A stretch of DNA of 64,000 bases from Eopsaltria australis. Its lineage: Eukaryota; Chordata; Aves; Passeriformes; Petroicidae. The notes below the pieces were generated by a model, which saw only the letters and a program-made list of their open reading frames with translations, was not told where the DNA came from and searched no databases. The stretch lies in assembly GCA_034509425.1 (NCBI GenBank), contig JAVTVJ010000550.1, positions 372,001 through 436,000 on the forward strand. The letters are read 5' to 3'. The first letter of the stretch is position 1, and each line of letters opens with the position of its first letter. A program made the translations under genes and the position numbers. This document shows positions 13,401-29,534 of this stretch, in pieces.

Positions 13401-16400
13401 GCACAGATAGAAGAGTTTACTAGAAAACTAGACGCCACCTTCAGCAAACAGCTTTTAGAGCATTAAGGAGAAAAAAAAGACGGAGCAGATCTAGGAAACC
13501 GTAACTCTGTTTTTTCCTTCTTCAGTCACCAGTAAGTTTGGCACTGGAAACTTAAATTTACTAGAGAAGATATTAAGTGTAAACTGAGAAAAAGTAACTC
13601 CAACATAAACACAAAATACATGGAAATCTCTTTAGATCAGTAACAATGCTGAGACAGTGCCAAAAAATCTTGCAGCATCCTGGCTCATTTTTATAATCCT
13701 CTTTTTAGCTGCAGTTACAGACCTGCTTCAGAAACCCAAATATTTATACAGATACCAGAAATAAATAGAAAATACTCCCAGATAGACAGGAAACTACAGC
13801 ATTCTCAGAGTTAAAGACAACTAATTAAGTCTCTGTGATGGACAAAGAAGTGCAAACACTAAATGGTTCTTATTTTTTACAGAACCATGCACAGCTTTTA
13901 ATAGAATATAAGCCAGTTATCCTTGTAACTACATCAGTTGATTACTGACTCTATCTAAAGGAAAAAAAATAATAGGAATTTCAAAGTATAGATTTTATTC
14001 CCGCCTAGCAGGACAGATCTGTGCCATTACCAAAAAGTGCTCTGAAATACAGAGAATGTATGTAAGACAGTTTCAGTTTCCAAGTTGCATGTTGAAACAG
14101 GAATGTGCTCTTTTGTTCTATTTTTTTCCCCTCATTTAATCATAATGAAGTCACTTGCGACATTACAACGGTTTCCAGAGCAACAGTCCAGTCAGATGTG
14201 ATGAACAGAAGATAAGGGTGTGTGGGGAGAGCTCTGTAACCCACCAGTGATCTTGGTGGGAAACCCAGCATTCTGCAAAATTCATTCTGAAATTCATATT
14301 CTGCAAGAATACCTTCATACAACAGGATCAACATTAAAGAAATACAAGGTGAGAGAATAGGTGTTTTTCCAAAATACCTGAAAAGAATGGGTAAATCAGC
14401 TGATCTGTTCCACAGGGAAAATACAATATATATGAAAACCGAGCAGGAAAAAGCTAGTGTAACACAGAACTTACAGCTACAATAATATGAATGACAATCC
14501 AGTAGCTGGCTAGACTCATCACCCTTCAGCATTTGCCTACAAGATTTTCCAAGAACTTAAAGAAATAATGCTTCATGAATCCAGAGCAGAAAGGGCAAGG
14601 TGTAAATAATAACCTTAGATCAAGTCAGTTGTATATGCCAACCAGACTCTGCCAGAAATATGAGAAACAGAGGATTGTGCCTTGAAAAGCAGGAACTTCA
14701 GCCTGAGAAATGCAGCCTGAATTCATCCAGAGATACACTTAGTCATATTTCTACAGACAAATCACCTTTAGGGGTTTCACGAGGTCTGAAATCTTTCAAA
14801 ACAGAGTGCTTGAAATGCCACGGATTAACCGACTCATGCGTCTGTGTCCTGGGGCGCGTTACATGTGTATACTGCATATTAATGCTCAACCCACAGCACA
14901 AACAACACCAAAACTGCACACTCAGCATCATTTGAATACATGAAGCACAGGAGATGAGCTCTTCATTCTTACACTGCATTAATACTCAGCAGATAATTAA
15001 TATTTTTCTAAAAGATTCTCCTCAGAAAAGCAGTGGTAAAAATATGTTGTAATATCCTCCATCAAAGTGCGTGCCTTCCTCCTGAAGGAACAGCCTCAAA
15101 GAAGGATGCCAATGAACAATGACCAACAAAAGCAATTGTTTCCTTATTGGTATTTTCTAACTATTGGCATAAAAATCAACCAGGAGTCCTGCCTCAATAG
15201 CAATCCTGTCCTTGAACCATCCTTCCAGACCTTTCATACTTCAGGTCAAACATGACACTAAATTACAGTAAAAGGGAAGGTTTGTGGAAAAAAACCTGTA
15301 AAAAAAACCCTGTATAAACAAATTATACAACTCAAGAATATTTAGTGTGCTAATCAGAGGCCTGGGAAAAAACAACCCCAGAAACTGTTAATTTCTCTGT
15401 TTTAAAGACAGAGAAACAGAGAACTTCAGGAAAAGGTCTAAGTTCTGTATAGTACAATGAGTACTGGCACACAGCATTTCTGCTTCTAAAGGTACTTCTA
15501 ACATAGACACCTGTCTATAAAACCAGAGGACCACAAATGTGTCTGCATCATATCCCAAAACAGCAAGAACTTTAAATTAAAGTTGCATTTTATCTGTTTC
15601 ATGCTTTGGGACAAGTAACAACAATGGACAAATTACAGCACCCCTGGTAAACTTGATATCTTGGCTACTAATTTTCCAAAGGAATAAAATCCAACCAATG
15701 CTAGTCCTAGAGAGCAGTTTCATATATCTAAAGTAAACCTATTGTTACTGGAATATGAGTAGCTATCTCCTAGTAAAGCTTTCAGAGGGACACATAAGAG
15801 CACAACTCCAAGAGAGATTTTAGAAACATATGATTTTATTGGGGGAGGCAGTAGCAGGGAAAATAATACAGGAAAATCTGGGTGAAGTGGTTGTTTCCAA
15901 CAAACTCAGCAGCTTAAAAGTAGATATTGCAAACCCAAAATCCACTAAGCTTGTCTTGGCCCATTTTAAGAATTGTCTCAGAAAAGTTTTTCCTTAAGAA
16001 AATCTTGTGACTAATAGCTACGCTCTTCCAAAAGCACACCCCACACATGAAGAAAAAGGGGAAAAAGAAAAAAAAAATCACAAAAAGGAAAAATTATACT
16101 CTATACACTGACTATACTTCAGCCATCCCTGAATGCCAATTGTATTTTCATGGTCAGACCTGAGTTGTCCGCCACAGCAAAATATCTCCCAGATCTTCCT
16201 GAATGAAAGATTATTGCTCTTACACATCTTAATTTGGTATCAATACCTGGCAATCTGGCACACAAACATAAAACCAAAGTCAAAATTTTCTTCCTTGACA
16301 GTAAGTCTTCTCCAGAAGGGAGGCACAGCATGGCAACGTCGGATTGAGCGTCTCTGGTGCCCAACAGCAGCAGACACACCTACACCCAGCCTACCTTCAC

Positions 16401-19400
16401 TCTTTTCTCATTGCCAACAGCAACACTAGATTAATAGTGGAAGAAGTGCTAAGAATTCTTAAATATCTCAACCTTAGAAATATTCTTCCAGTATATCACC
16501 CCATTAACCAACTTATGTGAACAACCTGTAATTCAAAGCTGCTCCAAAGACATACTCACTTCGTTTTACCTGTGGGATTGTGTGAGATGCCAGAGATTCT
16601 GCCTGCTGCCTACAGGAAGGGCAGGCTTGGTGACCCTGGCAGGGAACAATGAAAAAGCTCTTTGCCCTCCAGGTTTGCTCTGCCCACATCCTGCAAAGAG
16701 CTCCACAGACAAAGCAATTATTTAATGGTTTATTCTCCTCCATGCCATAACTTAAGAGAATAGTTAAGTCTGGAAAAATCTTAAAGAAAACCCCAAACAA
16801 CACACAAGCAGATGTATTTCTTCAAAGAATAAGTTTCAAATGTTTTTGCATTCACAGAAAGTCAAAACAGACCAGTTACTTCTGTGAACTTTTTTTTTCA
16901 AACTAATTCCTGAAGAGCTTTTAAAAGTCATCTATTCTTCATTACTGTAAATTACTTCCATAATCTCAGAAAATTGTGATAAGGGATTTACAGCAATTTT
17001 CCCTTTCCAATAGCAACAAGTGCCTTCTGACCCAATTCCAACTAAATCACCTCATCTAAGCTTCAATTTGTATCACAGGATTTTTCTTCCAATGCTAAAC
17101 ACTGACCATTCTATTTACAACCTCCTGCAGCCCCTGTGTGAAACCTTGCCTCTGTTCTGCACCTCTGCCACAAGCTGAGGAAAAAGAAAACATTTCTAAG
17201 CAATTTCATCTCTGCCTTTTCCTCCAAATCCAAGACACTGATGACTCTAACTCATTGTAATTGCACATTTTCACTATCTGATCCATAAACATTGCCTCTT
17301 TACAAATACTTTACTTCCCCCTTCCTTCTTGAAGTAAGTTTATTATTTATTAAAAAGGTGCTTTTCTTCACATCAAGTTCATAATAATGAAGTTCAGAGA
17401 AATTTAACATTGCTTCAGGACTTGGTCTTACAGATACTCAATATGTCTTAATAAATACCAGCAAATACATTACTTGGGATCTCTATTTAACATTCCTCCA
17501 TGTTATCAAGAGAGCAGCCACCTATCCTTGCACTGTGATGGAAACTATTACTGCCATCTGTGCTGACTCCAGCTGGTATAGGACTAATATAAAATTCTGT
17601 TAGCTGCTTTGAGCTGCTTGTTCAGCTGGCAATAATAAAAGTCATGCTCGTTAACAGCAGTCTTGCATAGCAAAGTTTCTGCTTACCTCAGAGAGACAAC
17701 TAAGCATCTCCATGAACCTTTTCACCATTAAAAAAAAGATTACTCTATTTACTTGGCACCTGTTTTTAATAACAATCACAAAAAGCCTCACAATTACATG
17801 CTGGAGTTTTTTTTTTAAATATGTCTATCAACTGAGCCAAAATTACTTCAAAAAACAAGAAAAGCTGTTCCATCAAGGCCAATATGCTGTTTCCTGTATA
17901 CAAACTGAAATAAATTTCTAAAACCAGAGACGTCTCTAATTCTATTAGAGGCAGTCGAAGAATGAGCATCTCTGAAGCAAGTGTTCAGGAAACAGTTTTT
18001 TTATCACTCAACCATCACTTAATTGCACAATGATTCAGACTTTACATGTCATTTTATAATTTAAACAGACAAGACAAACTACTGGATTGCTCAAGCAATC
18101 TGTCATCTTAAATACACACTGGAGAATTTTATGCTCCTCTGTTTGCAAATTGGAGAATTTTGGGACTTCGATCTGGGAGGCAATAAGGATGAAATTTAAC
18201 AACAATTCTAGTGGGCTTTCCATTCTCCCTTCTCTCTGAAGTCACAGCAATGTTACTGTAAGCATCAGTAGGCACCAACACCAGGGAAACACAACTTGAA
18301 CAGTTTAACTTATCTTAGTAAGTGTATAAATGCAGTAGAAATTCTCTTGTGAACTGTTACCAGCTTTTGATTCTATCATGCTCCCTCCCATAACTTTCCT
18401 TTCTCATCTACAGATTTTGTAAGAAACCCCCTTGACACAGCTCATAATACACAATGCTCTTCTATCTTTTGCCCTCCTCCAGCTTCTGTCCAAAGCTGTA
18501 TTTGTGTCAGTGGTCAACCTTCTGCCTGCAAGTGACTCCAATTTTTCATATTCAGAAGTCATCTCCGATTCTTATCTTCCATTAAACTGCTGAATCCAAA
18601 GGCACAGGGCAGACAAATACCAACAGAAAAGCCACTTTTAAAAGAAGGTGGTCCCAGCTGATAGACATGGGCAATGTAAAGAAGTTAATTACCACCTTAT
18701 ATTTCATGGTTAGCAAAATGTGTTATTACATAGCTCCTCTCAAACCTAGGAAATACCATACTGTGACTCAGATGAAACTGCTCACTTTTCAAAAATTTTA
18801 TTACTGTAATTCTCATGATTGACCACTATCCCACACCATCAGCAACTCGAGACACAGTACTAAAGAAGGAAAATTTTGTAGGTGTAGTTCTTAGTGCAGG
18901 CCTTGAAGACTGAACATTTTTTTCTCTAATACCAGAAGCTCAGAAGATGGTAACTACCCCCCAGCTTTGTCCAAGCAGCAGGAGGTCGAAGTATTCCACA
19001 TTTCAGAAAGGAGACTGACTTGTCTCAGCCACCATACAATCCAGAAACAGGAGAAGCACAAGATGATCAAAGGCAAAAGAAAAGACCTATCTTGTTTCCT
19101 CAAGTTAGCAGATATATTCCTTCTTTCCTTTAGCAGTTTCTTCCAATAATTAAGTAACTGTGCACTTCTGGCCTCCCCTCCCCCATCCCAAACCCTTCAC
19201 TGGCCTTGAGCTTTCAGCTATTAGTCTTTAGTACATTAAGAAAGCTTCTGTTCCTTGTATGAAGTTATTCATCTACCATTAGCAATAGTAGAATACCTAT
19301 TTTCTAAATATTCTTACTTAAAACCTAAATATCACAGTTGAAACAAACTAACTGAAATTAACTGAAATACAAAGAACCTCATTGTCAAGAGAACTGTGTA

Positions 19401-22400
19401 ACACTGACATTACCCCTCAGGGCACAGCATTATACAGCTGAAGGGCAGTAACTTCTGATGTCACCTCACCTGATGTGCAAGGCATTACCTGACCACACTC
19501 CTGAGTTCAAGATCAGTTGTTCATCCAGTGCAAGTTAATGGTCTACAGTTTCACTCACTTTTCTGTGGAAAAGCCCTGGAACTTCCAGCAGTAAGTCACG
19601 CAGCACTTCAGTTAGAAAAGCCAGAAGTAAGAAGGTGCATGGGAAAGATTTAACTACTAAACCAAAGTAATCTGGCCTCTCATCAACTTGGTGAATTTCA
19701 GCACTCATTCGTATCTTGACCTTTTAAATTCTTAATGTTCGATATGGAAAAGCATCCATAATACATTTTTCTTCTTCAGAAACTACTTCAGGTTGGATCT
19801 GCCATATGCAGAATTATTAGATTACAACAGACATTTTAATCATCTTACCTCTCAAAAAGAAAACCCACAGATCATAATCTGATTTGACCTGTTAATTACT
19901 TGTAATTGATGGTATCTTTACTGAATGAAGACAGCTGGAACACTTTGTTCAAGAAAATTGGGAACAGGATGAAAAATATCCTTCTGACAGCAAGAACATG
20001 CTCAGAACTGATTAATCCTCACCTGTCTTTGAGGTCCCAGAGAATTAAGTGCTCAGAAAAGGCAGTTCTGGCAAAGGGATGGAAAACAGGAGCTATTAGA
20101 TGTCTACTTTAAAAACATTATATAGAATATAATGAAAAAAAACCCAAAAACAAACAAACTAAAACCAGCAACACACTGTTTTTACAATATTTTAAAATCA
20201 CAACCTGCATAGAACCTACAGAGACCTACAACTTACTACTACATCTGCTTACTAAAATATCTGGATTCTTCTTTTTGGTTCTTGACTTGTAAACTTTAAA
20301 TCTATGAAAAGAAGTATTTAAGCTTTTGCAGCCCTTGTTACAAAAAAAAAAAACAAAAAACAAAACCCAGTTCAAATGTAACTTTAACAGAAACATTAAA
20401 AATAGATTTTAATTTTTAATTCAAGCCTGTCCTACTCCCCAAAAGCTCAACATTTCACACAAGCATGCCCAGCCCAACTACTTCTGTAACTCCTGTCACA
20501 TGCTTCACCAAACCTCTCATTACCAATTTATTCCACGTGTTGCTCTGCACATAAACACTGAAATGCACTTGGAACAAGTCCTAGCAGGTTTTGCTCTGAA
20601 AAATGTCTACGTGGGATCAACAGCTTCTCTCTCCACAGAACTTGCCTGGTGAATTTGCAGTGGCATGCTGGCTTTGGTGGCAAAATTACTATTCTTATAT
20701 TCAAGGCCACTACCAGAAAGATGGACAGATCTACTCCTTTCCAACACAGCAGCTGCTGTTAAGCTCCAAGAGACACAGTGACTGACAGTACAGACAAAAT
20801 GAACCGACAACAGGAAACAGGAAGGTAAAGAATCTAGCCTCTAAAATTCCACAGGGCTATAATCATTAACAGAAATTTGATTTTGCATCTTTTCAGGTTC
20901 TACCATAGTTTAAAGGCCGTACTGACAAAGTCAACAACTTTGCTACCTAGTTCTTGACAGGGTTTCCTCAAAGATTGCCAGTCCTCATAATCACCTTCTC
21001 AAACTGACTTCCTACACTATCCAACTCCCACATTTATTGATAGCAGACATCATAACAGGAACTTGGACTGGTGGCCTGCACAGCATGCTGCTGTCAGAAA
21101 ATACTTTTTTCCTTAAACAATTTGTTTCTCTGTACACACACTTTGACACTTAAAAACACATATTTAAACAACATGCAGTATTCTCACTGGAATTTTACTC
21201 AAATAGCCCAAAGTCTATATACTGCTCAAATATTTTAGAGACATGATAATCCTTCTTTTATAAGAACTTGTTCATTCTTCTTTAACTCCTGCTGGAACTT
21301 TTTTTCCTCATTTGCTTGCAGCTAACCATATCCCATCAAAATGTTTTTTGAGCTGTGATCTTAGACTGCAAAGACAGGCTTATCTTTTTATGAACATTTG
21401 TTTACAAAGAGTGGAACACTACTGTATTATAAAACTGAAAGGTAGAATTTTTTTTTAAATATCTTCCCACTGCCATTACCTGTGAGAATTTTATCCATGT
21501 TGCAGGTTTACTGTGCAGGAAAAAAACCCAGACACTGAATTCAGCCAGGTTTTCTTTTAACTCAAGGAACAAAACAAAGCAAAAAAAAGTGGCAAAGAGA
21601 CAAGTCAATGCCTAAAAACAGAGAAGGTGAATGGACACTTCCATGCAGAGGAAAGCACCTGATTAGGTACTAAAAAGGACATAGCTTCAGCATGGACAGC
21701 GTGAGCAAAGGAGCACTCCAGATTAAGAGAGGAAAAGTTTGAGAACAGGAGAGTCTGTACCATCCTGCAGAAATTCACTGAGGCCTTTTCATTCAGCAGC
21801 AGCATACTAAGCATAGGAGCATTATGAGAAAAGTTATTCCATTATAAGATTTGTCTTATTGTAGCAGAAAAAAACACCAAAAAGCAACCAAACTCTAAAT
21901 TAGATGTCTTAAAATCAAACCAAGCTGTCAGCCCTGACATCTTTCAGAACAAGAGAAAGATATGTACCAATTAGCATACAAAAACATAAACACAAAACAG
22001 TTAATAATAGGATAAAAAAACCCAATCTCTGTCAGTGAGTACTCACTAAAAGGGAAGTTATTCAGAGGACTGAGACACAGAAAGCAGACAAAAGAGCTGA
22101 GACACAAGCCATACACATACAACCGTAACAACTACAGATGATTAAATGTAATCAAAGCTTCCAATTTAGAGCAAGCAGCAGAGTGCTGCTGGGAGTTGCT
22201 AACAGCATTCAAGCTCATTTCTGAAGCACCATCATTTCTGGAGATAACACTTTACATGGTATCAATAAAGAGAATGGGAGAATGCAGGTAGAAGGTCAGG
22301 AAAATGAAGGGTAGAGGAAGAAGAAAGTTAAACTTGAGGAGAACAGAGAAAGGCATAAACTTTATCCATGGAACTGCTTGCACAGAAATTACAAGGTTTA

Positions 22401-25400
22401 GTGCTTAGATTAGCTGTGTATGTTTAAAGAGCCTGCAGGGTGATAAGTCAGGCCTGGCTACCTGGCCCAGCTCCCTGCATGTTGACCCAGAGACTGCAGG
22501 AAAGTCCATGGCTGGTGCTGGCACCCACTCAGAGGCAGTTAAGAAGGGAGTTCTGGGACTCTGCACTGGGATATGAGGTGTTCACAAGTGATGCTGTACC
22601 ACAGTTACACAGTGGAAAGTCTCTTTCATAGAAAGATTGAACAGTGAAAAATTTATTTCTTCCTCATGATTGTTTTTTTCCTCGTACTGCAAATAACTGT
22701 GCTTTAAACTTAACATTCAGCTCCATCAGTAATGTCAACAGGAGTATTTAAATCAATCTGTGAGTGTCACCCCACTTTTTGGCAAAGCATTTCAATTACT
22801 TAGTTTCTAGTATTCAACAGAATACTTTAAATACTACTCAAGACACAACTTTATAGCTCCATTTAGTACCATCTGTGTTGCCACTGCAGTCAGCTCTACT
22901 ACTCATGATGGGAGTAGGCTGAACCACTCTGGACAACAGAAAATCCCAGATAACTGAGTGTACACTCAGAAGCATGTTGCAGGTATTCCCAAACACCAAA
23001 TCAACACCATGGTGTCCATCAGGTTTCGCTATATAGCCAGTCCTCACACTTGAGTTTTAGGAGACCCTCATCAGCTTTGCCTCGTTCCCTGAACCTGTGC
23101 TCCTCCTGCACTACATCTGAACTAGGAGAGCAGTAGTGGAGGCCCACACCCACCTACCTTTTGCCCTTTCCTGTCCCTGGCACTGCTCTTGACTCCAACA
23201 CTGCCACAAACACCAGGTACAGCATGGGCAGCACAGGGCAATGAGCTTTGCTAGACACCCGGACTGTGGGAGTCCAGCACTCAGTCTCCTGATCTGGCTC
23301 TGCACAGGAGGAGCCGAGGCCCCACAAAGCTTATCAGCTAAACTTCCACGACACTGAGCCGCAATTCTTCTGTTTCAGGAGCTGCAACTCAGCTAATTAC
23401 CTCTGCCATAAATAACCCACGGCCTAAATGATCTACCCAGGGATCTACCTGCATAGCAAATACAGTAAGAGAAAACAAGCAAGAAGAAATAAAGCAGAAT
23501 TAAATGTGGTCTCTCAAAAAGCTGACAAAAATCCTTAGAAGAGAATGAGATGCCATATATCAAGGAACAAAAAAGACTCTGAGCAAGTAGATCAGTCAGA
23601 AACACCCTGAAAAGTCACATGAAAGGGCACACAGGTTCTGAACTCTGATAGGCATTACATTAATTAGGGAGCAGTATTAATGAGGTCAGCAGTTCTGGGT
23701 TAGTAACACTAGGATAAGAATGTGAAGGAGCAAAGTAGGTGATGAGCAATACTGCAAACAAAACTCAAGTTTGACAAATACAGCATTAAGTTCAAAATTA
23801 TTTTTAAAATTTGTCACACTGATTCTCCAGTAACTTTCCCACTTTGACCACCATCGCTAATATTTTAAGTGAGAGCAACCCTCAGTTCTCAATTTTCAGC
23901 GTAATAAGGAGTTAGCTGCTTCCTTTTTTTGCCTAAATAGACATTCTACAAAAAAAAAAAGGCTAAGACATGCTGTTTGATTAGTAATTCCCCACCAGCT
24001 TAATTTATTTTCATCTACTACACCTGCAAACTGAGACATGAAACTGAAAGAGCATGCTACAAGACAAGAAGCAGCTAAGGCAGGTATCCCATTTCAAATA
24101 CTTTTAGATTAACTGTACTTTAAGAGAAAAAACTAAAAAAAAACCCCAATCAATGTAAAATGCCACAGAAGACCGACACAAAGCAGTCTTCGCTCCTTCT
24201 GTTAAGAGGAAAAGTTCTGCAGAGAATTTATAACTTTTCTTCTATTTTGGATGCTAAGTAGAATGATAATTACAAAACTATTTCAAATATGAAATATTTC
24301 CACCATTATTTGGAAAAAATGCACAAGTTTCCTAATCAAATCAAACACTTTGAGCTCACTGAACTCTGACATTGCTCATTACAGTTACTAGTCAACAGAT
24401 TGTCAGACTCTTATCACTTCCAAATGTTTCTTGAAATTAATGAAATTAGATCGTTTTAGTTTTTCCTTTCCTACACAACAGAAGCTTGTTGTCAGTATTT
24501 CTATTTTCTTCCCTTGGTACACACTGCTAATGAAAAATTCCTGGCTCAAAATTCAGTTCTGCAATTCCATTTTATAATATCCCATTTTAAAGTCCACAAA
24601 GATCCAGCATTTACTTTCCCTTTCCCATCTGAGCAAAGGTAAGTTCACTTGCCTCTCTTTTTTGAACCATGATGAAGACGCCAATACCTTGAGAAAAACA
24701 TTTGAACCATGAAATCCTTCAGAAACCATCCTACAACAACCTTCTTGACAAAGGATGACAGATAAGATCAATTTGGCTTGGAGAGATTTTAATAAAACTA
24801 GTTTTACACTTTGGTCATGTGAGTACAAGAGTGTTTCCAGAGTCTATTTGATCTATCTTGCACACAAGCCATGGATTTCTTCCTCATTCAGGTAAGAAAT
24901 TCTGAAACAGCAACCAATAGTACAGGTCAGACCACACACCAGAAAAACTATAACTCAGAAAACATATGTGTGTTGCAAAATACTAAGGGCATTCAGCCTG
25001 CTCAACATTGCCAATCTGTATTTCTGGGTTTAAACTAGCCCAAAGTTGCTAGAGGACATCCTGAAACTCCAAAGAGAGGTACACTGCATTCCTCGGAGCA
25101 CACACAAAACTTCTGAGTGCAGCAAGGACAGAAAGCTTGCACATCATTAGCATTTCTGACAAAAAGAGTGCCGCTGTCACATTCACATCTGCAAAACTGA
25201 AACTTCAAAACCTCCTGGAGAGGATGCAGCCTGCCCCAAGGAGTAAACAAGGAAGGAGCAATCAGACTGATGTCTATCCTGGTTCAGTACTCATCTACCG
25301 CACCCTGCTGAGAACTTCAAAATAGAGCTAAATTCTAACTTTGACCATAGGGAAATCAGACATCTCCCTCCTTCAGTACCCAGCAATCCTGACAGTAACG

Positions 25401-25898
25401 AGGAATCCAATCATGGAACTGCACAGCTAAGAGAGACAGAACATCTACTAAATTTATTAAAAGATTCAAATTACTGTTTCATTGAAAGGGACCAGAGGCC
25501 AATGTTTAAATGCTCCATCTTCAAACACACTTCATCATCCTTTTGAAGGACACACAAGTTGTTTCCCATTACAAGTCAACTTACAAGGATTCTCATTCAT
25601 GACATTTAATGTAATAAACAGTAAAAATTCAGTGTTAAAATACGGGTTACAGCCATGCATTAAAACATGCCATGAACTTAGATACAATGTCATAAACACC
25701 TCAAACAAACATTCTAAGGACTTGGAAGCTCTTGACTAGGAAGCTACGTAGCAAGCTGTCCAGTGTTCAATGGTCTGTTTACAATAACTGATTTTCCTTT
25801 TTGTTTTCAACTTGGATCTCAACCAGAACACCCATGAAGACTAGTACCACACCAGAGAATGCCAGTTTTTCAGGAGGATGAAAAGAAGCTTTTTTTCC

Positions 25899-25927
25899 TT
25901 TTTTTTTTTTTTTTGGAGGGGGGAGAA
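25899..25927. repeat. T16 tract followed by a G-rich run
   Basis: A run of 16 T is followed directly by GGA, six G and AGAA, then a further G run, which is a sharp pyrimidine-to-purine switch on the plus strand. This is a simple-sequence feature in the KIF13A intron and is likely polymorphic in length. Confidence 0.8.
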
Positions 25928-28900
25928 GGGGGCAGACAGGAGAGGTTGTTGCTTGGTTTGATTTTCTCCAACATGTATTTTAAGGAGTTTCATCATGTTG
26001 TTGGGCAAACATTTCTGCACCTCTCTTCTGTCTTTTGTTGTCCTGGTTCCCAAGTATCCTTTCCCTATTTTCTACCACATCAGCAGCAAATCCATTAACA
26101 AGCCACCTCTTGGGTTACCTTATGTGTCAGTTTCTCTGCAGACACTGAAGCAGCATTTCTCAAGGGCACTCCTATCAAAAATGCAGGTACAAGGATTAGA
26201 TTTACACCAGAAGAATTAAAACTATTCAAAAGTTTCTTCTTTTTAAATGTAATGGGCACTATGGAAAGTACTAGCTTGCCTTCCAGAGAGTTTGTTTCAG
26301 AATAGCATAGCTGCTGTGGACCCAGAAGAAGCTCCAAAACAGCAAAACATGAGTGCTGGGATGATGTTCCATTACACACTTAGAGCAAAACTTTCAGAAC
26401 CATATTTTTGTCTCAATGTAATAAAACAGCAAAGTGCAGGATGTCTGCAAACACATTCTGCTCTTGCTCCCTTACATAACAGCACAAGTCTCTTTAAACA
26501 AACTCAACTACATTTTGCTGAGCATTCAGAGGATACATAAGTAATGTATTAATGTCTCCAGCTACATACAGTGAATAAATGAATGTTTCTCTGTTTTACC
26601 AAATGGCCAATTTCTATTTCAGTCTGATTACACTAGATAAAATTCTCTGAAAACATATTTGAAGTCTAAAAGAAATTGAGAAGTATCTCAAAATAGGGAA
26701 TGACAACACAGTATGACAGGAAGGAAAAAATACTAAAACTCATCAAAATGTTTAGAACTTGCATCATTCAGGGAGGTGGCACTACCGAGGCAAAACAAGT
26801 CTGGAGCACTGCAGACTCAAATCACACTGCGTATCTAAAAAAACTCACATTGAGAGATGCTGACAAAGAAACTTTCCAAAGCAGAACAGGACACTGCTCA
26901 TTGAGGGCCATAAAGCAGCTTTGCCAGTAGAGAACTTTCACCAGCTCTGTGCCTCCACTGGAATGCTCTGTTGATTTATCTTTTGCAAAATTTTATTAAC
27001 TATATAACAAGCCTGGTCTTTTGAATCACAAAGTAAAACTGAATTTGAAGTAAATATTCAACAAGAATAAGAACTCTGAAGTTTTAAAAATTACATTGCA
27101 GCCAGTGCCAGTAACCATACAAGACAATTTGTTTGGCAGATAAATTACCCCTCATACAATCCTTTTTGCTTCAACTCTGAAAGAATCAAGTTTATGAAAG
27201 ACCACCTCAGCTACATTGGACACGATTTTAATCATGAAATCAGACAGAAATTAGAAACCACATGAGAAGAAGTATCAAATCCTCCAGTTTCTTATCTAAG
27301 ATCTGCTGTTCCTTGTCATCATGTAAGAATTATCAAGCAAAACAGACAGCTCCACATACTATTATTAACACTAGAAATATTATTGCAGTAGCTCAAGAGA
27401 CAGATTCAGAATTTTGAAGCCTTACACTGGAAGCAAATTTAACCTTGGCTAGAGGCTTTTGTACACTATTTACTTGGGATTGACATTTGTGTTTAAAAAG
27501 AGACGGTGGAATAAACTAAGAAAATGTAAGCTCAATAAATAAAATATGATGTATATTTTTTTCATTGTATTTCTAGGCCTAAAATATTCTCTAATACAAA
27601 AAAAAATCAGAAAAAATATTCAAGTGTTGACATTTTCAGCAATGTGTTTCTAAAACAAAGCATCAAGTTACTTTTTAGAAAGTTTACAGTTCACAATGCA
27701 CCCTGGCCCTTTTTTAAACATACGGAACAGTATCTTCCTAAGTACATGCAGAGATAAGCATGCCATTCCAGCCACAGCAGCTGCTTTGATTTGTGCTTAT
27801 AAAATGCTGAAAATTCTTGGAATATACATACACACTGCAAAAAGAAATTGCAGTGACACCACAGATCTCCAGTCACTACTAGTCTGCTATCTGTGCTGTT
27901 ACTGAACATGAAGAGGCAGCAGCACAGTTTAAAAACTAGGGGACTAGTTTTTAAGAAACAGCTGAGTACAGAACCTGTTGCTAGTGCACAGTGAGCCTCT
28001 CTACACCCATCTGCAGCACCATCACTGACCATGTTAGTTACCATGCACTAACACAAGTACCCAGAAATGTTTCAGGCACACCTTTCTGCTGCTGTCCTGA
28101 CTGATGCACCACAAAGTAAGAACTGTACCATTAATAAGCACCAAAATATATTCATGGCTTAATTTGTCAAAATGGTAGTTGTGGTATAAATTTCTGTCCT
28201 GAGCTATAACACTTTAATAACAAATAAGTCACTATAGGATGATAAACCATTAGGGACTTCATGAGGGGATGTGACTACACAGATTTCTCTATAGTGATCT
28301 AAGTGAAATGAGACAGAACATTCAAATTACCTCCTATTGAAAAAGTTTCACCTTACAAGCCACTAGTTTCACATTATCCAAAGATGATGCAGGAGTATTT
28401 GGTAAGCATGTATGTGCTTGAGGATGTCTCTATTTAGGATGCAACAAAATGCCAAATTAAAGGTGTGGCTGATGACTACAAATATACTAATTCAGGATAT
28501 GGTTATGAATTTATAGATGCTTTAATGGCTGGGGGTTAGGCTTTTAAACTATTTTTTTATATTAGAAGGCAACTATCAAAAATAAAGGCCAGAATTACAG
28601 ATGATAACACTAACCAAGCACAACATTATTACAAAGCTACTTATTCCCTTTTCACCCAAAATAAGAAATTCCATAAAGGGACACTCTCCTCTGGCATTGA
28701 AAACAGCCTGTGCAACTTTGGCTCTTCATCAACACAGATAACTTAAGCTCAAGTCATTGTTTTTCAACTTCTGTCAGCAATGCACTTTTCTGGTTGCCCA
28801 TCATATTCTAACTTAGCGAGCTCCTCTATCACCTCCCAGCAAACACCTGTCTCAAGCTTCACACAGAAGAACTACAAAGGCACACATGATCACCTCAAGC

Positions 28901-29534
28901 TCCACCAAACCTCAATTACCTCTGATGACCAATTTTGCATCAACCTGCAAAGTCAGGTACTGGCTAGACAAACTGATGGCCCTTGTAATGTCTCTTGTAA
29001 CACACACAGCAACATCACTTCCAGGCAAGGACACAAGTGGTTTAGTTACCTTGGTGCTTTGGGTCACAATTTAACTCAAGAGTTATGTCCTGTAGTGCCC
29101 ATCAGCTGCACTCACGGCCTTCAGCCAACAGTTTACCCCTTCCTTAAAGAGCCTTCTTCACTCTACCATCAGTAACAGACATTCTCCCAAAATACCAACC
29201 AACCAGAGGAATTACTCAGTTAAGCAACAGCATCTGCACAGCACTGCTGCAGCAGTTGGCATCTCACTACAGTGGGCAGTAATTGTTTCCATTAATAGAT
29301 TCAAACCATGCCCAGGGCAGGCCAAATAAGCAAAGGCACTGCACTACTTTCCCTTCATTAAGGACAGTCTGTCCATACAGGAGACACCGGTGCTGCAGCC
29401 AGAGGCAGCCACCACTACTCAGTCTGCAGAGGAATGAAGGGGTTCAAATGTGATAAAAGTCTCAAACACAATAGCAACAAGTGCATTCGTCAATTTAAAG
29501 ATTTAGCTCTAATCTTGTTACTAGAAGTACCACC

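Noticed and set aside
28780..29175. 131-codon plus-strand frame in the KIF13A intron
   Set aside because: The Ser/Thr/His-rich translation has no domain, no splice context and no supporting features; it is compatible with chance.
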